The translations under genes and the position numbers were made by a program. A stretch of 64,000 nucleotides of DNA. Source: Altericroceibacterium indicum. GTDB lineage: Bacteria > Pseudomonadota > Alphaproteobacteria > Sphingomonadales > Sphingomonadaceae. Positions 16,738 through 26,138 of the stretch are shown here, in pieces. Location of the stretch: assembly GCF_009828105.1 (NCBI RefSeq), contig NZ_WTYQ01000002.1, forward strand, positions 186,001 through 250,000, given 5' to 3'. The notes under the pieces were generated by a model. That model made no database searches. It saw only the letters and a list, made by a program, of their open reading frames with translations, and was not told the origin of the DNA. How positions within the stretch are numbered: the first letter of the stretch is position 1; each line of letters starts with the position of its first letter.

Positions 16738-17964
16738 TTATTTATCAAGCATATAATTGCGTGTGAGCGGCAGAGCATAGCGATTGCGTGCGTATTGGAT
16801 TTGGTAATTGCACATCCCGCCGCTTTCGAAAGCCGCCGTCGCGCCAGCCAGATAGAATGTCCACATGCGGAAGAAACGTTCATCATACATCGCCACGATA
16901 GCATCGCGATTCTCAATGCAACGCTGATACCACTGACGCAAAGTCTTGGCGTAATGGACCCGCAATGTCTCAATATCAGTGGCGATCAGGCGGGATTTTT
17001 CGCTGGAAGCGACGGTTTCACTGAGTGATGGGATATAACCGCCGGGGAAAATATACTTATCCGTAAACGCATCCGTCCGGCCGGGAGAGCCCATCCGCCC
17101 GATGGTGTGCAGCAACATCACCCCGTCATCTTTGAGCAGGGAAGCACAGGCGCGAAAATATCCGTCAAATTGTGGCACACCGACATGCTCAAACATGCCG
17201 ACCGACACAATCCGGTCGAATGTCAGGCCACGCTGAGCCAGATCGCGATAGTCCACCAGCTCGAAACGCACACGGTCGGCTACACCAGCTTTCTCCGCTC
17301 GCTTCTGGGCCAGTGCGAGCTGTTCCTGGCTGAGTGTAATGCCATGCACTTCAACATTGTGATGCTGGGCGAGATAAATCGCCATGCCTCCCCAGCCGCA
17401 GCCGATATCAAGCACCCGCTGGCCCGGTTCAAGGGCCAGCTTGGCAGCAATATGCGCCAGTTTTGCCACTTGAGCTTCTTCCAGAGAAATATCGTCGCTT
17501 GGCCAATAGCCGCAGCTATATTGCATGTAACCGCTATCGAGCATCATCTCGTAAAGATCATTGCCGACATCATAGTGATGGGCGACATTCTTGCGTGATT
17601 TAGTCGCATTGTTGAACGAATGCGCCAGAGACACTGCATTGTTGCGCAGGCGGCGTAAAACTGTTGGTTTATGCAGCCTGCCCCGCTTGCCCCATGGCGC
17701 GTTGGACTGAATCAGCTGGACGAACTGCATGACGTCACCCACTTCGATAACAATCCGCCCATCCATATAGCATTCACCCGCACCAAGGCGCGGATCATGA
17801 ATGATGTCGCGTGCGACCTGATCGTCCGTGAAACGAATGACAATGTCCGGATAACCCGCCACTTCACGTCCAAAATCTATCACTCGCCCATCGCTGTGGC
17901 GCAGAACCAGCCGGCCCTTCTTGACGATACGAGCCAGAATTCGATCGATCAGCTTTGCGTGCAT
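16738..17964 (-). CDS. cfa: Cyclopropane-fatty-acyl-phospholipid synthase
   Basis: A 408-residue SAM-dependent methyltransferase of the CFA family. The SAM-binding VLDIGCGWGGMAIY is preceded by the family's YDVGNDLYEMMLDSGYMQYSCGYW. The later motif SVGMFEHVG and FPGGYIPSL are also conserved. It converts unsaturated acyl chains of membrane phospholipids to cyclopropane rings. GGAGGTG before ATG 17964 fixes the start; the ATG 18 bases earlier is not needed. It stands alone, downstream of a two-component system on the same strand. Confidence 0.95.
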   Translation of the reverse strand: MHAKLIDRILARIVKKGRLVLRHSDGRVIDFGREVAGYPDIVIRFTDDQVARDIIHDPRLGAGECYMDGRIVIEVGDVMQFVQLIQSNAPWGKRGRLHKPTVLRRLRNNAVSLAHSFNNATKSRKNVAHHYDVGNDLYEMMLDSGYMQYSCGYWPSDDISLEEAQVAKLAHIAAKLALEPGQRVLDIGCGWGGMAIYLAQHHNVEVHGITLSQEQLALAQKRAEKAGVADRVRFELVDYRDLAQRGLTFDRIVSVGMFEHVGVPQFDGYFRACASLLKDDGVMLLHTIGRMGSPGRTDAFTDKYIFPGGYIPSLSETVASSEKSRLIATDIETLRVHYAKTLRQWYQRCIENRDAIVAMYDERFFRMWTFYLAGATAAFESGGMCNYQIQYARNRYALPLTRNYMLDK

Positions 17965-18119
17965 TTCACCTCCAAGATTCATCCAACCCGTGTGCCGTTT
18001 CTCGGCATCAAGTGCCAGTGATGTTTATCGAATTGCTTTCAAACTCTTTCCCATATTAACCAAACCAAAATCCACATCAAAAATCTACGCTGCGTAAAGC
18101 TGGCCAGACCTCAACACCT

Positions 18120-19493
18120 TCATTCGGAACGTAAAAAGGGGAATTGCAATGTCGCCAGCCCTCCACCTTCCGGGTGGTTCGACAATTGGAGGATCGCGCC
18201 AAAAGTGGAAGCTTGCGATTTGACAATCGCAAGACCGATACCGGTGCCCCCTGTTTCACGTGAGCGACTGGTCTCTCCCCGGACGAAAGGCTCCATCATT
18301 TCATCGATGCGGCCTTCGGGAAAACCGGGCCCATGGTCACGAATGGCTATTTCAACGAGCTTGCCTGAAATGCGACAACTAACCTCTGCTGCAGAACCAT
18401 ATTTCACTGCATTTTCAATAAGATTATTCAAACATCTCGACAGTGCATCAGGCTTGATCCGGGCGATCACCTCACAGGATTTCACGAGAGTTACAGGCGA
18501 CCCCATTTCATAAGCATCTTCGACAAGACTGGTGATCAAAGAATTGAGATCAACCGTTGACCAGGGTTCACGCGTTTCAGAACTACGCGCCAGTTCAAGC
18601 CCGTCACGCACCAACACTTGCATCGCAGCAAGGTCCGCAATCAGGCGCTCACGCAGTTCAGTGTCCTGTACTCGCTCTATCCGCAACCGCAGCCGTGTCA
18701 TCGGTGTTTGCAGATCATGGGCGATGGCAGCCAGCATCTGGGTCCTTTCCCGAAAGCCATCGCGCACACGCTGTTGCATGACGTTGAATGTTTCCAACGC
18801 TGTTCGAACTTCTGCCGGGCCGGTCTCGTCAATCGGTTCCGGATCATGCGATAGTGAAAAACTGCGCGCAGCAGAGGTCAGGCGCCGCAGGGGAACGGTG
18901 GTAAGACGCGCCAGAAAGAAAGACAGCAGCGCGCTCGCGATGATCAAAATGATGAGATAGATCGGCTCAAGCGTAGCACTTCGGGGGAATCTCAAAACAG
19001 GCTTGTCGATCATGATGTTTCGCGGCACACCATTTTGATCGACAAATCGAACATCCCAACATTCTACTTCAGGTGCGGCACCCAGGCCTGCCACCCGATT
19101 GACTGGATTAAACATCCCGCCAAAGCAATCGCTGGCAACCTTTCTGATCAGAGGATGGGCCGACGGTTCGAATGAATCTTCGAATATTTTAACAAGTTTA
19201 TGATTTGCATTCACTTTTACTGAATTGGGCAGAGCGAGCCGCACCCCATATAAAGAGTGATCACGCAGCAACCTTTCCGTTTCTGCGGGGGCTTTCGCAA
19301 AACGATTGGCCATGTCCTGACTGCTGGCAACGACCTGCTCATACTGCAGTTCCTCCACTGCCTTCAGCCGTACATGTTCAGCAACGAGCAGCGAAGTTAT
19401 GGAGGCTCCCGCAATGCCGATTGCCATCAGCAAAGTCATCCGTCCGGAAAGGGATGCGTAATAACTCCTCAGGCGAGCCCAAAGGCGCATCAT
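18120..19493 (-). CDS. Sensor histidine kinase (EnvZ/OmpR-type partner)
   Basis: A 457-residue kinase: transmembrane helices near residues 17-38 and 175-195 enclose a periplasmic sensor domain of about 135 residues. A HAMP domain follows (FFLARLTTVPLRRL), then the H-box AIAHDLQTPMTRLR near residue 257, and ATP-binding N/G boxes NNLIENAVKYG, DHGPGFP and GGTGIGLAIV. It overlaps its response regulator by four bases. Its position opposite an RND pump operon suggests that it senses envelope or toxic stress and controls that pump. Confidence 0.93.
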   Translation of the reverse strand: MMRLWARLRSYYASLSGRMTLLMAIGIAGASITSLLVAEHVRLKAVEELQYEQVVASSQDMANRFAKAPAETERLLRDHSLYGVRLALPNSVKVNANHKLVKIFEDSFEPSAHPLIRKVASDCFGGMFNPVNRVAGLGAAPEVECWDVRFVDQNGVPRNIMIDKPVLRFPRSATLEPIYLIILIIASALLSFFLARLTTVPLRRLTSAARSFSLSHDPEPIDETGPAEVRTALETFNVMQQRVRDGFRERTQMLAAIAHDLQTPMTRLRLRIERVQDTELRERLIADLAAMQVLVRDGLELARSSETREPWSTVDLNSLITSLVEDAYEMGSPVTLVKSCEVIARIKPDALSRCLNNLIENAVKYGSAAEVSCRISGKLVEIAIRDHGPGFPEGRIDEMMEPFVRGETSRSRETGGTGIGLAIVKSQASTFGAILQLSNHPEGGGLATLQFPFLRSE

Positions 19494-20215
19494 TCGAAAG
19501 CCACATCCGCAGCAAAGAGATAGCCTTCACTGCGCACCGTCACAATCAGTTCATCCCCTTCCGGTTCACTCGCCAGCTTCTGCCGCAAACGGCTGACCTG
19601 TAAATCGATGGATCGGTCAAACGCGACTGTAGCAGCGCGTTCGGGCAACAGCATCTCACGTGAGAGAACCTGCTTGGGCGCTTCTATAAAGCGGTTAAGC
19701 AAACGAAACTCTGAAGAAGAAAGCATGACCAGACGGTCATCTATCGTGACCAGACGGCGCTGCAAAAGATCAAGTCGCCAAGGTCCGAATATAGCGTAAC
19801 GCACATTCCGGGGGCGGTTGTTATCCACCACACTCATTCGCCGAAAAAGGTTTCTGATACGGGCAGTTAGCTCACGCGGTTCAAATGGTTTGGTAAGATA
19901 ATCATCCGCTCCAAGCTCCAGCCCAAGCACCCTGTCAATCGCACTGTCGCGCGCGGTGACCATGATGATGGCATCAGCAAACCCTTCCGATCGCAATTCC
20001 CTGCACAGCATAAGACCATCGCCATCAGGAAGGTTGAGATCAAGCACTACCACATGCGCCGGCATGATAGAGAGCTGCTCACGCGTTTCCTGCACGCTTG
20101 ATGCCGTTCGCACAGAATAGGCTTCGCGCTGAAGCTGTTCCATAATCAGCTCGCGAATATCAGCGTCATCATCTACGACTAGGATATTGCCTGTTGAGAT
20201 CGAGGGAGAGTTCAT
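19490..20215 (-). CDS. OmpR-family response regulator
   Basis: A 241-residue protein: a receiver domain with ILVVDDDADI, phospho-acceptor VVVLDLNLPDGDG (Asp59) and the conserved lysine in YLTKPFEP, then a winged-helix DNA-binding domain with SSEFRLLNRF and DRSIDLQVSRLRQKL. I used ATG 20215; a TTG at 20245 is also in frame. It overlaps the kinase gene and is divergent from the RND operon, with a tandem repeat in the shared promoter region. Confidence 0.93.
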   Translation of the reverse strand: MNSPSISTGNILVVDDDADIRELIMEQLQREAYSVRTASSVQETREQLSIMPAHVVVLDLNLPDGDGLMLCRELRSEGFADAIIMVTARDSAIDRVLGLELGADDYLTKPFEPRELTARIRNLFRRMSVVDNNRPRNVRYAIFGPWRLDLLQRRLVTIDDRLVMLSSSEFRLLNRFIEAPKQVLSREMLLPERAATVAFDRSIDLQVSRLRQKLASEPEGDELIVTVRSEGYLFAADVAFE

Positions 20216-20251
20216 TCTCCACTGATTAGCGGCGGCCAATTGCAAAGTCCC

Positions 20252-20274
20252 ATCACTGATACATAGTGATACAT
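20252..20274. promoter_or_regulatory. Candidate response-regulator operator (tandem repeat) in the divergent promoter region
   Basis: TGATACAT occurs twice, at 20257-20264 and 20267-20274, one helical turn apart, the arrangement usual for OmpR-family dimers. The stretch also contains an ATCACT/AGTGAT inverted repeat. It lies between the response-regulator gene and the RND adaptor gene. Confidence 0.6.
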
Positions 20275-20370
20275 GCGCCTACGCACGCTTACGGCTAACG
20301 GTGTATCTTCTACGTTTGATTACCTCAAGCGGGTGGAGTTTGTCATGCTGCCCCGCAATAGGATTCTGTT

Positions 20371-21492
20371 ATGAATTATCTCCGTATTGCGGGCATGGCC
20401 GCAGCATTAGCAATGGCCACCGCATGTTCCAGCCAACAGGCAGGGTCGCCCAAAGGTCCTGTTGAAGTGGGGTATGTCACCTTGACCAGCGGTGATGCCA
20501 CGCTTTCCTCTGAGCTAACCGGGCGTATCACAGCGACGATCAAGGCAGAAGTGAGGCCGCAGGTGGACGGTGTCATCCGCAAGCGCCTGTTCACGGAAGG
20601 TAGCTACGTCCGCGCCGGGCAGCAATTATATCAGATTGACCCTCGCAGCTATTCAGCCTCTCGCGATCAAATCGCCGCGCAGATTGAGAGCGCCAAGGCA
20701 ACACTGCAAGCGGCCAATGCCAAAGCAGATCGTTATCGCACTCTGGTGGGGAGTGAAGCGGTCAGCCAGCAAGATATTGACGATGCGATAGCCACAGCCA
20801 AGCAGGCAAAGGCTTCACTCAACCAATATCAGGCCAATCTGCGAGCGGCCAATCTCAACATTGAATTCACACGGGTGCTGGCCCCCATTTCCGGCCGGAT
20901 CGGGCGATCCAACTTCACACCCGGAGCATTAGTGACGGCCAATCAGACCGCCGCTCTGGCGACTATTCAGCAACTCGACCCTGTTTTCGTCGACATCACC
21001 CAATCAAGTGCACAATTGCTCCGTTTGCGGCGAGAACTTGCGGATGGAGACGTGATCCCGGCCAGCACCTCCGTTACTTTGATCCTCGAAGATGGCACGA
21101 AGTACCCGCTTCCCGGCAAGCTGGAATTCAGTGAAGTGGATGTCGATGAAGACTCCGGCACTGTCACGTTGCGGGCACGTTTTCCTAATCCTCAAGGCAT
21201 ATTGCTTCCGGGCATGTTCGTTCGTGTTGAAACGCCTCAAGCGGTTATTCCCAATGCTGTCATGGTTCCGCAGCAGGGAATATCCCGCGATGCCAAAGGC
21301 AATGGGACGGCGTTGGTCGTAGATAAGAACAACAAGGTGGTTTTGCGCACCGTCACCACAGCAGAAGCGGTCGGAAATAAATGGGTTGCCACGGCTGGCC
21401 TGAAGGCTGGGGATCGCCTGATCATTGAAGGCACTGACAAGGTCAAACCGGGTGACACTGTCAAAGCGGTCAAAGTAAAGATCGGCGGATAA
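20371..21492 (+). CDS. RND efflux periplasmic adaptor (AcrA/MexA type)
   Basis: A 373-residue lipoprotein: signal peptide with lipobox ATAC, then the HlyD-like lipoyl domain (VRPQVDGVIRKRLFTEGSYV), a short coiled-coil hairpin (about residues 100-165) and the MexA-type beta-barrel (LGP-like FTPGALVTANQTAAL, and LLPGMFVRVE). It connects the RND pump encoded five bases downstream to an outer-membrane channel. First gene of a three-gene pump operon opposite a two-component system. Confidence 0.95.
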   Translation: MNYLRIAGMAAALAMATACSSQQAGSPKGPVEVGYVTLTSGDATLSSELTGRITATIKAEVRPQVDGVIRKRLFTEGSYVRAGQQLYQIDPRSYSASRDQIAAQIESAKATLQAANAKADRYRTLVGSEAVSQQDIDDAIATAKQAKASLNQYQANLRAANLNIEFTRVLAPISGRIGRSNFTPGALVTANQTAALATIQQLDPVFVDITQSSAQLLRLRRELADGDVIPASTSVTLILEDGTKYPLPGKLEFSEVDVDEDSGTVTLRARFPNPQGILLPGMFVRVETPQAVIPNAVMVPQQGISRDAKGNGTALVVDKNNKVVLRTVTTAEAVGNKWVATAGLKAGDRLIIEGTDKVKPGDTVKAVKVKIGG

Positions 21493-21496
21493 GCAC

Positions 21497-24400
21497 ATGA
21501 ATATCAGCCGTTTCTTCGTTGACAGGCCGATTTTTGCCTGGGTGATAGCCATTGCGGTCGTGTTGACCGGCATCGGCTCCATCATGTCGCTTTCGATTGC
21601 CCAATATCCCGATATTGCCCCGCCGACCGTCAATATTCGCGCCAACTATCCGGGTGCTTCTGCTGAGACGCTGGAATCCAGCGTGACCCAGATCATTGAA
21701 CAGCAGCTCACCGGCATTGATAACATGCTCTACTTCTCGTCAACATCGAGCAGTGCAGGCAGCGTTTCCATCTCAGTGACCTTTGACAAGGGGACTGATC
21801 CAGACGTTGCCCAGGTGCAGGTGCAAAATAAGGTCCAGCAGGCAACATCGCGCCTGCCATCCGCCGTACAACAGCAAGGCGTGAGCGTTACGAAATCTGC
21901 CTCGGACTTCCTGATGCTGGTCACAGTCTATGACAAATCCGGCAAAAGCAGTTCAGCAGACATTGGCGATTATCTTGTCAGCAATTTCCAAGACCCGGTT
22001 GGGCGCGTCAATGGCGTAGGGCAGACTCGGGTGTTCGGTTCGCAATACGCCATGCGCATCTGGCTTGATCCAATCAAACTGGCCGCAGTCAAGCTGATGC
22101 CGTCCGATGTCAAAGCAGCAATTCTGGCGCAAAATACTGAAGTGTCGGCAGGCCAGATCGGCGATTTACCGGCAACTCAGGATCATATGCTAAACGCAGT
22201 GGTGAAAGCAAAATCGCGTTTCAACACACCTGAACAGTTCCGCAATATCGTCTTGAAAACCCAGCAGGATGGATCGGTCGTTCACCTTGGCGACGTGGCC
22301 AAAGTGGAGATCGGCTCGGAAAGTTACGTCTATTCTGCGCAATTGAATGGCTATCCCGCGTCCGGCATGGCCCTTCAGCTAGCGCCCGGTGCTGATGCTC
22401 TGTCTACTGCTGCTGCGGTAAAGGAAAAGGTTGCCGAATTATCTTCCAATCTGCCCGAAGGCTATGCGGTCGCCTTCCCGCGTGACACCAGCAGCTTTGT
22501 AAAACAATCCGTCTATGAAGTGATTGAAACGCTTGTCATTGCGATCATTCTGGTCGTGTTAGTGATGTTCGTTTTCCTGCAAAGCTGGCGAGCAACACTC
22601 ATCCCGGCTATCGCAGTTCCCGTTGTGCTGATGGGGACGTTTGGTGTCCTTGCGGCATTTGGCTATTCAATCAACACTTTGACGCTATTCGGCATGGTGC
22701 TCGCTATTGGCCTGCTGGTAGACGATGCCATCGTCGTCGTCGAAAATGTTGAGCGGCTGATGACTGAGGAAGGCCTCGCCCCGCGCGAGGCGACGGTCAA
22801 ATCGATGGATGAGATCAGTTCCGCCTTGATCGGCATTGCCCTGGTGCTTTCGGCAGTGATGCTGCCGATGGCATTTTTTGGCGGATCAACCGGGGTCATC
22901 TATCGGCAATTCTCGATCACTGTTGTTTCGGCCATGCTTCTTTCGGTTCTGGTAGCCCTTATTCTTTCGCCAGCCCTTTGCGCTACTTTGCTGAAGCCCG
23001 GCGCCCATGCCCCCAATGAACGCAAAGGCTTCTTCGGAAAGTTCAACCGCTGGTTTGACCGCAAAACCGACCGCTATCTCAAAGGTGTCGAAAGCGTTAC
23101 CGCAAAGAGACTGGTGCACTTTGCTGTTTATGGTGTGATTTTGATCGCCATGGTTTTGCTGTTCATACGCCTGCCAACGAGCTTCCTTCCCTCCGAAGAT
23201 CAGGGTGAAGCTATGGTGATGTACACCCTTCCGGCCGGGGCAACCATCGAGCGCACCAATGCTGTCCGTAAGCAAATCGAAAAACATTACTTTCAGGACG
23301 AGAAAGACAATGTCGCGGTTGGCATGGTGCTGACGGGATTCAGCTTCAACGGACAGGGCCAGAATACCGGCATAGGCTTTATCGGCCTCAAACCGTTCAA
23401 TGAACGCAAAGGCAATGATAATTCCATCAGCGCAATCAACGCCCGTGCGATGGGGGCATTCAGAAAAATCCGCGACGCGCAGGTTATCGCCATGGTGCCG
23501 CCAGCCATTCGCGGGCTTGGCCAGTCCAACGGTTTCTCTTTCGAACTCCAGAACAACAGCGGTATGCCACGCGCGAAATTTGAAGAATTGCGCGACAGGC
23601 TGATTGCCGCTGCCAATGCCAGTCCCAAGCTCATTCAGGTTCGCAAGGGTGCGCTTGACGATGCGCCCCAGTTGCGCATCGATATTGATGAAGAAAAGCT
23701 CGCAGTGCTGGGGCTGTCTGAAAAAGACGTGACCGACACGCTCTCATCTGCATGGGGTGGCAGTTATGTGAACGACTTCGTTGATCGTGGCCGCGTGAAA
23801 CGCGTTTACATTCAAGGTGTAGCGAGTTCGCGCATGGTCCCTTCTGACATCGATAATTGGTTTGTCCGGTCATCCAAGAATGGCAATATGGTGCCCTTCT
23901 CTGCCTTTGCGACAACGCATTGGGAAAAAGGGCCAAGCACGGTTTCGCGGTTTGACGGTCTCTCTTCCTACACCATTCAGGGGCAAGGTGCAGATGGCGT
24001 CAGTTCGGGCGATGCCATGAAGGAAATTGTCCGCATCCAGAAAGAAGTCGCGCCCGGGACCAGCTATGCGTGGAGCGGGCTCTCGTTTCAGGAAAACCAG
24101 TCTACCGGGCAGGCGCCCTTGCTCTACGGGCTTTCGGTGCTGGTGGTGTTCCTGTGTCTGGCCGCACTTTATGAAAGCTGGTCGGTTCCGCTGGCTGTTC
24201 TTCTGGTTCTGCCACTCGGGATTATCGGCGCAGTTATCGCGGTGTCCCTTCGCGGGCTGGACAATGATATTTATTTTCAGGTCGGCCTGCTCACCACCAT
24301 TGGCCTTGCCGCCAAGAACGCTATTCTGATCATCGAATTTGCGGAAACGGCAAGGCGTGAAGGCAAGGCTCTACTGCCTTCCGCACTAGAAGGGGCCAGA

Positions 24401-24631
24401 TTGCGGCTTCGCCCCATTCTGATGACATCCATTGCTTTCATCGCCGGCGTGATGCCGCTGGCGCTGGCAAGCGGTGTCGGTGCTGAAAGCCGCATCGCTA
24501 TTGGTACTGCCGTGGTGGGCGGAATGCTCACCGCGACTGCGATTGCGATCTTTTACGTGCCTTTGTTCTTCATTGCCGTGTCCAGCATCTTCCACCGGGC
24601 CGAAGCCAAACCGCAAGAGGAGGCCGCATGA
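21497..24631 (+). CDS. RND efflux transporter, HAE1 family (AcrB/MexB type)
   Basis: A 1044-residue proton-driven drug exporter. The start MNISRFFVDRPIFAWVIAI is diagnostic of HAE1 pumps. The proton-relay aspartates are in GLLVDDAIVVVENVER (TM4), and the TM10 lysine is in AAKNAILIIEF. The two large periplasmic loops have the normal size. It probably expels hydrophobic toxicants or antibiotics. It overlaps the outer-membrane factor gene by four bases. Confidence 0.96.
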   Translation: MNISRFFVDRPIFAWVIAIAVVLTGIGSIMSLSIAQYPDIAPPTVNIRANYPGASAETLESSVTQIIEQQLTGIDNMLYFSSTSSSAGSVSISVTFDKGTDPDVAQVQVQNKVQQATSRLPSAVQQQGVSVTKSASDFLMLVTVYDKSGKSSSADIGDYLVSNFQDPVGRVNGVGQTRVFGSQYAMRIWLDPIKLAAVKLMPSDVKAAILAQNTEVSAGQIGDLPATQDHMLNAVVKAKSRFNTPEQFRNIVLKTQQDGSVVHLGDVAKVEIGSESYVYSAQLNGYPASGMALQLAPGADALSTAAAVKEKVAELSSNLPEGYAVAFPRDTSSFVKQSVYEVIETLVIAIILVVLVMFVFLQSWRATLIPAIAVPVVLMGTFGVLAAFGYSINTLTLFGMVLAIGLLVDDAIVVVENVERLMTEEGLAPREATVKSMDEISSALIGIALVLSAVMLPMAFFGGSTGVIYRQFSITVVSAMLLSVLVALILSPALCATLLKPGAHAPNERKGFFGKFNRWFDRKTDRYLKGVESVTAKRLVHFAVYGVILIAMVLLFIRLPTSFLPSEDQGEAMVMYTLPAGATIERTNAVRKQIEKHYFQDEKDNVAVGMVLTGFSFNGQGQNTGIGFIGLKPFNERKGNDNSISAINARAMGAFRKIRDAQVIAMVPPAIRGLGQSNGFSFELQNNSGMPRAKFEELRDRLIAAANASPKLIQVRKGALDDAPQLRIDIDEEKLAVLGLSEKDVTDTLSSAWGGSYVNDFVDRGRVKRVYIQGVASSRMVPSDIDNWFVRSSKNGNMVPFSAFATTHWEKGPSTVSRFDGLSSYTIQGQGADGVSSGDAMKEIVRIQKEVAPGTSYAWSGLSFQENQSTGQAPLLYGLSVLVVFLCLAALYESWSVPLAVLLVLPLGIIGAVIAVSLRGLDNDIYFQVGLLTTIGLAAKNAILIIEFAETARREGKALLPSALEGARLRLRPILMTSIAFIAGVMPLALASGVGAESRIAIGTAVVGGMLTATAIAIFYVPLFFIAVSSIFHRAEAKPQEEAA

Positions 24632-26043
24632 TGAAACAGTCTCGCTTCATCCTTTCCGTTACCGCCTCTGCCTTGCTGCTTTCTGGCTGCAACATGGCTC
24701 CAAAATATGTGCAACCTCCAGCCCCTGTGGCCCCAAAATGGCCGCAGGGGGCGGCCTATGATCCAGCGACAGCCGAAGAAGCAGGCCTCCCCTGGCGCAG
24801 TATGATTGCCAACCAGAAACTACGCACGATTATCGAGCGTATGTTGGAAAATAATCGCGACCTGCGGGCATCACTCGCCAATGTGCAATCCGCTCGTGCC
24901 CAATATCGCGCCCAACGTTCCAACCTGTTTCCATCCCTTACCGCCGATGGGTCAGCGTCCTTCACCGATCGCAATAGCAGCGTTTCTGGCAGCAATGGCA
25001 GCGCTTCAGGCAGCGGCAACAATCGCTATGATGCCAATCTTGGTGTCTCGGCCTTTGAGATCGATCTATTTGGCCGGTTGAGGAACCAGACCGAAGCACA
25101 GTTTGAATCCTATCTGGCAACCCAAAGCGGAATGCGGGCAACGCGCCTGTCGCTCATCACAGAAACCGCCACCGCTTACGCGACACTGGCGGCAGATAAG
25201 GATTTGCTCCGTATCGCGCAGGACACTGAACAAAGCGCCGCACGCAGTGTCAGGCTGAATAAAGAGCTTCTGGATTCAGGGCTTGGGGCCGGTGCCAATG
25301 TGGAAAGTGCGCGGACTATTCTGGCGCAGGCCCAGTCTGATATCGCCAATTACACCACCCAGGTTGCGCAGGATCGTAATGCACTCAACCTGCTGGTCGG
25401 CAGCACGGTTGAAGAAGATCTGCTGCCAGATTCACTGGCCGATCTGGATAGTTCCATCGGCATTGTTCCGGCGGGCCTGTCATCACAAGTGTTGCTGCAG
25501 CGCCCTGACGTTGTGGAAGCAGAACATAGTTTGAAAAGCGCCAACGCCAGCATCGGTGCGGCACGGGCGGCTTTCTTCCCTACCATCAGCCTCACGGCAA
25601 CGTTGGGTTTTGCCAGTTCGGCTCTTTCATCCTTGTTTGACAGCGGCTCTCGCTTCCTGACCGCCTCTCCCAGCGCCAGCATCCCCATCATCGGTGGCGC
25701 GCAAGGGGCGAATGTGGATTACGCCAAGGCCCGGCGCGATTATGCCGTGGCAATCTATGAACAAACCATCCAGCAAGCATTCCGCGATGTTGCCAATGCT
25801 CTGGCAAGGCGCGGCACGATCACAGATCAAAGGAATGCTCAGGCAAGGCTGGTTGCCGCAGCCCAGCGCAGTCTGGCCCTGTCTGAACAGCGCTATCGTG
25901 CAGGAATTGCCGGTTTCATTGAAACCCTCACAGCCCAACGCACGCTTTATTCTGCACGCCAAAGCCAGATTGCAGCAGAACTGACCGATATCACCAACCG
26001 CTTTACGCTTTATTCCGCAATCGGTTCGGATGACAGCATATAG
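24628..26043 (+). CDS. RND outer-membrane factor lipoprotein (OprM/NodT family)
   Basis: A 471-residue OMF with lipobox LLSGC and the N-terminal MAPKYVQPPAPVAPKW region of NodT proteins. Coiled-coil halves contain FEIDLFGRLRNQTEA, LLQRPDVVEAEHSLKSANASIGAARAAFFP in shortened form and RYRAGIAGFIETL. A low-complexity Ser/Gly stretch (about residues 112-132, SVSGSNGSASGSG) sits in an extramembrane loop. It completes the tripartite pump of the operon. Confidence 0.93.
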   Translation: MMKQSRFILSVTASALLLSGCNMAPKYVQPPAPVAPKWPQGAAYDPATAEEAGLPWRSMIANQKLRTIIERMLENNRDLRASLANVQSARAQYRAQRSNLFPSLTADGSASFTDRNSSVSGSNGSASGSGNNRYDANLGVSAFEIDLFGRLRNQTEAQFESYLATQSGMRATRLSLITETATAYATLAADKDLLRIAQDTEQSAARSVRLNKELLDSGLGAGANVESARTILAQAQSDIANYTTQVAQDRNALNLLVGSTVEEDLLPDSLADLDSSIGIVPAGLSSQVLLQRPDVVEAEHSLKSANASIGAARAAFFPTISLTATLGFASSALSSLFDSGSRFLTASPSASIPIIGGAQGANVDYAKARRDYAVAIYEQTIQQAFRDVANALARRGTITDQRNAQARLVAAAQRSLALSEQRYRAGIAGFIETLTAQRTLYSARQSQIAAELTDITNRFTLYSAIGSDDSI

Positions 26044-26060
26044 GGCTTTCACGATAGTAC

Positions 26061-26076
26061 TGTGATGACTGTCACA
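26061..26076. promoter_or_regulatory. CRP/FNR-like operator upstream of the phosphodiesterase gene
   Basis: TGTGA-N6-TCACA is an exact match to the CRP half-site arrangement, 63 bases before the GTG start of the next gene. Binding by a sphingomonad Crp homologue is inferred. Confidence 0.55.
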
Positions 26077-26083
26077 TAAATTG

Positions 26084-26131
26084 CCATTTCACATGACATG
26101 GGAGTGCAGCACTCTTGGTCATGTGAAATGG
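26084..26131. repeat. Long nearly perfect hairpin/palindrome
   Basis: Arms CCATTTCACATGAC (26084-26097) and GTCATGTGAAATGG (26118-26131) are exact reverse complements. The centre holds GAGTGC-A-GCACTC. The 48-base element ends seven bases before the GTG start of the phosphodiesterase gene, so in RNA it would bury the ribosome site. It could act as an operator, a translational switch or a terminator for the RND operon; there is no T-run. Confidence 0.75.
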
Positions 26132-26138
26132 AATTTTT

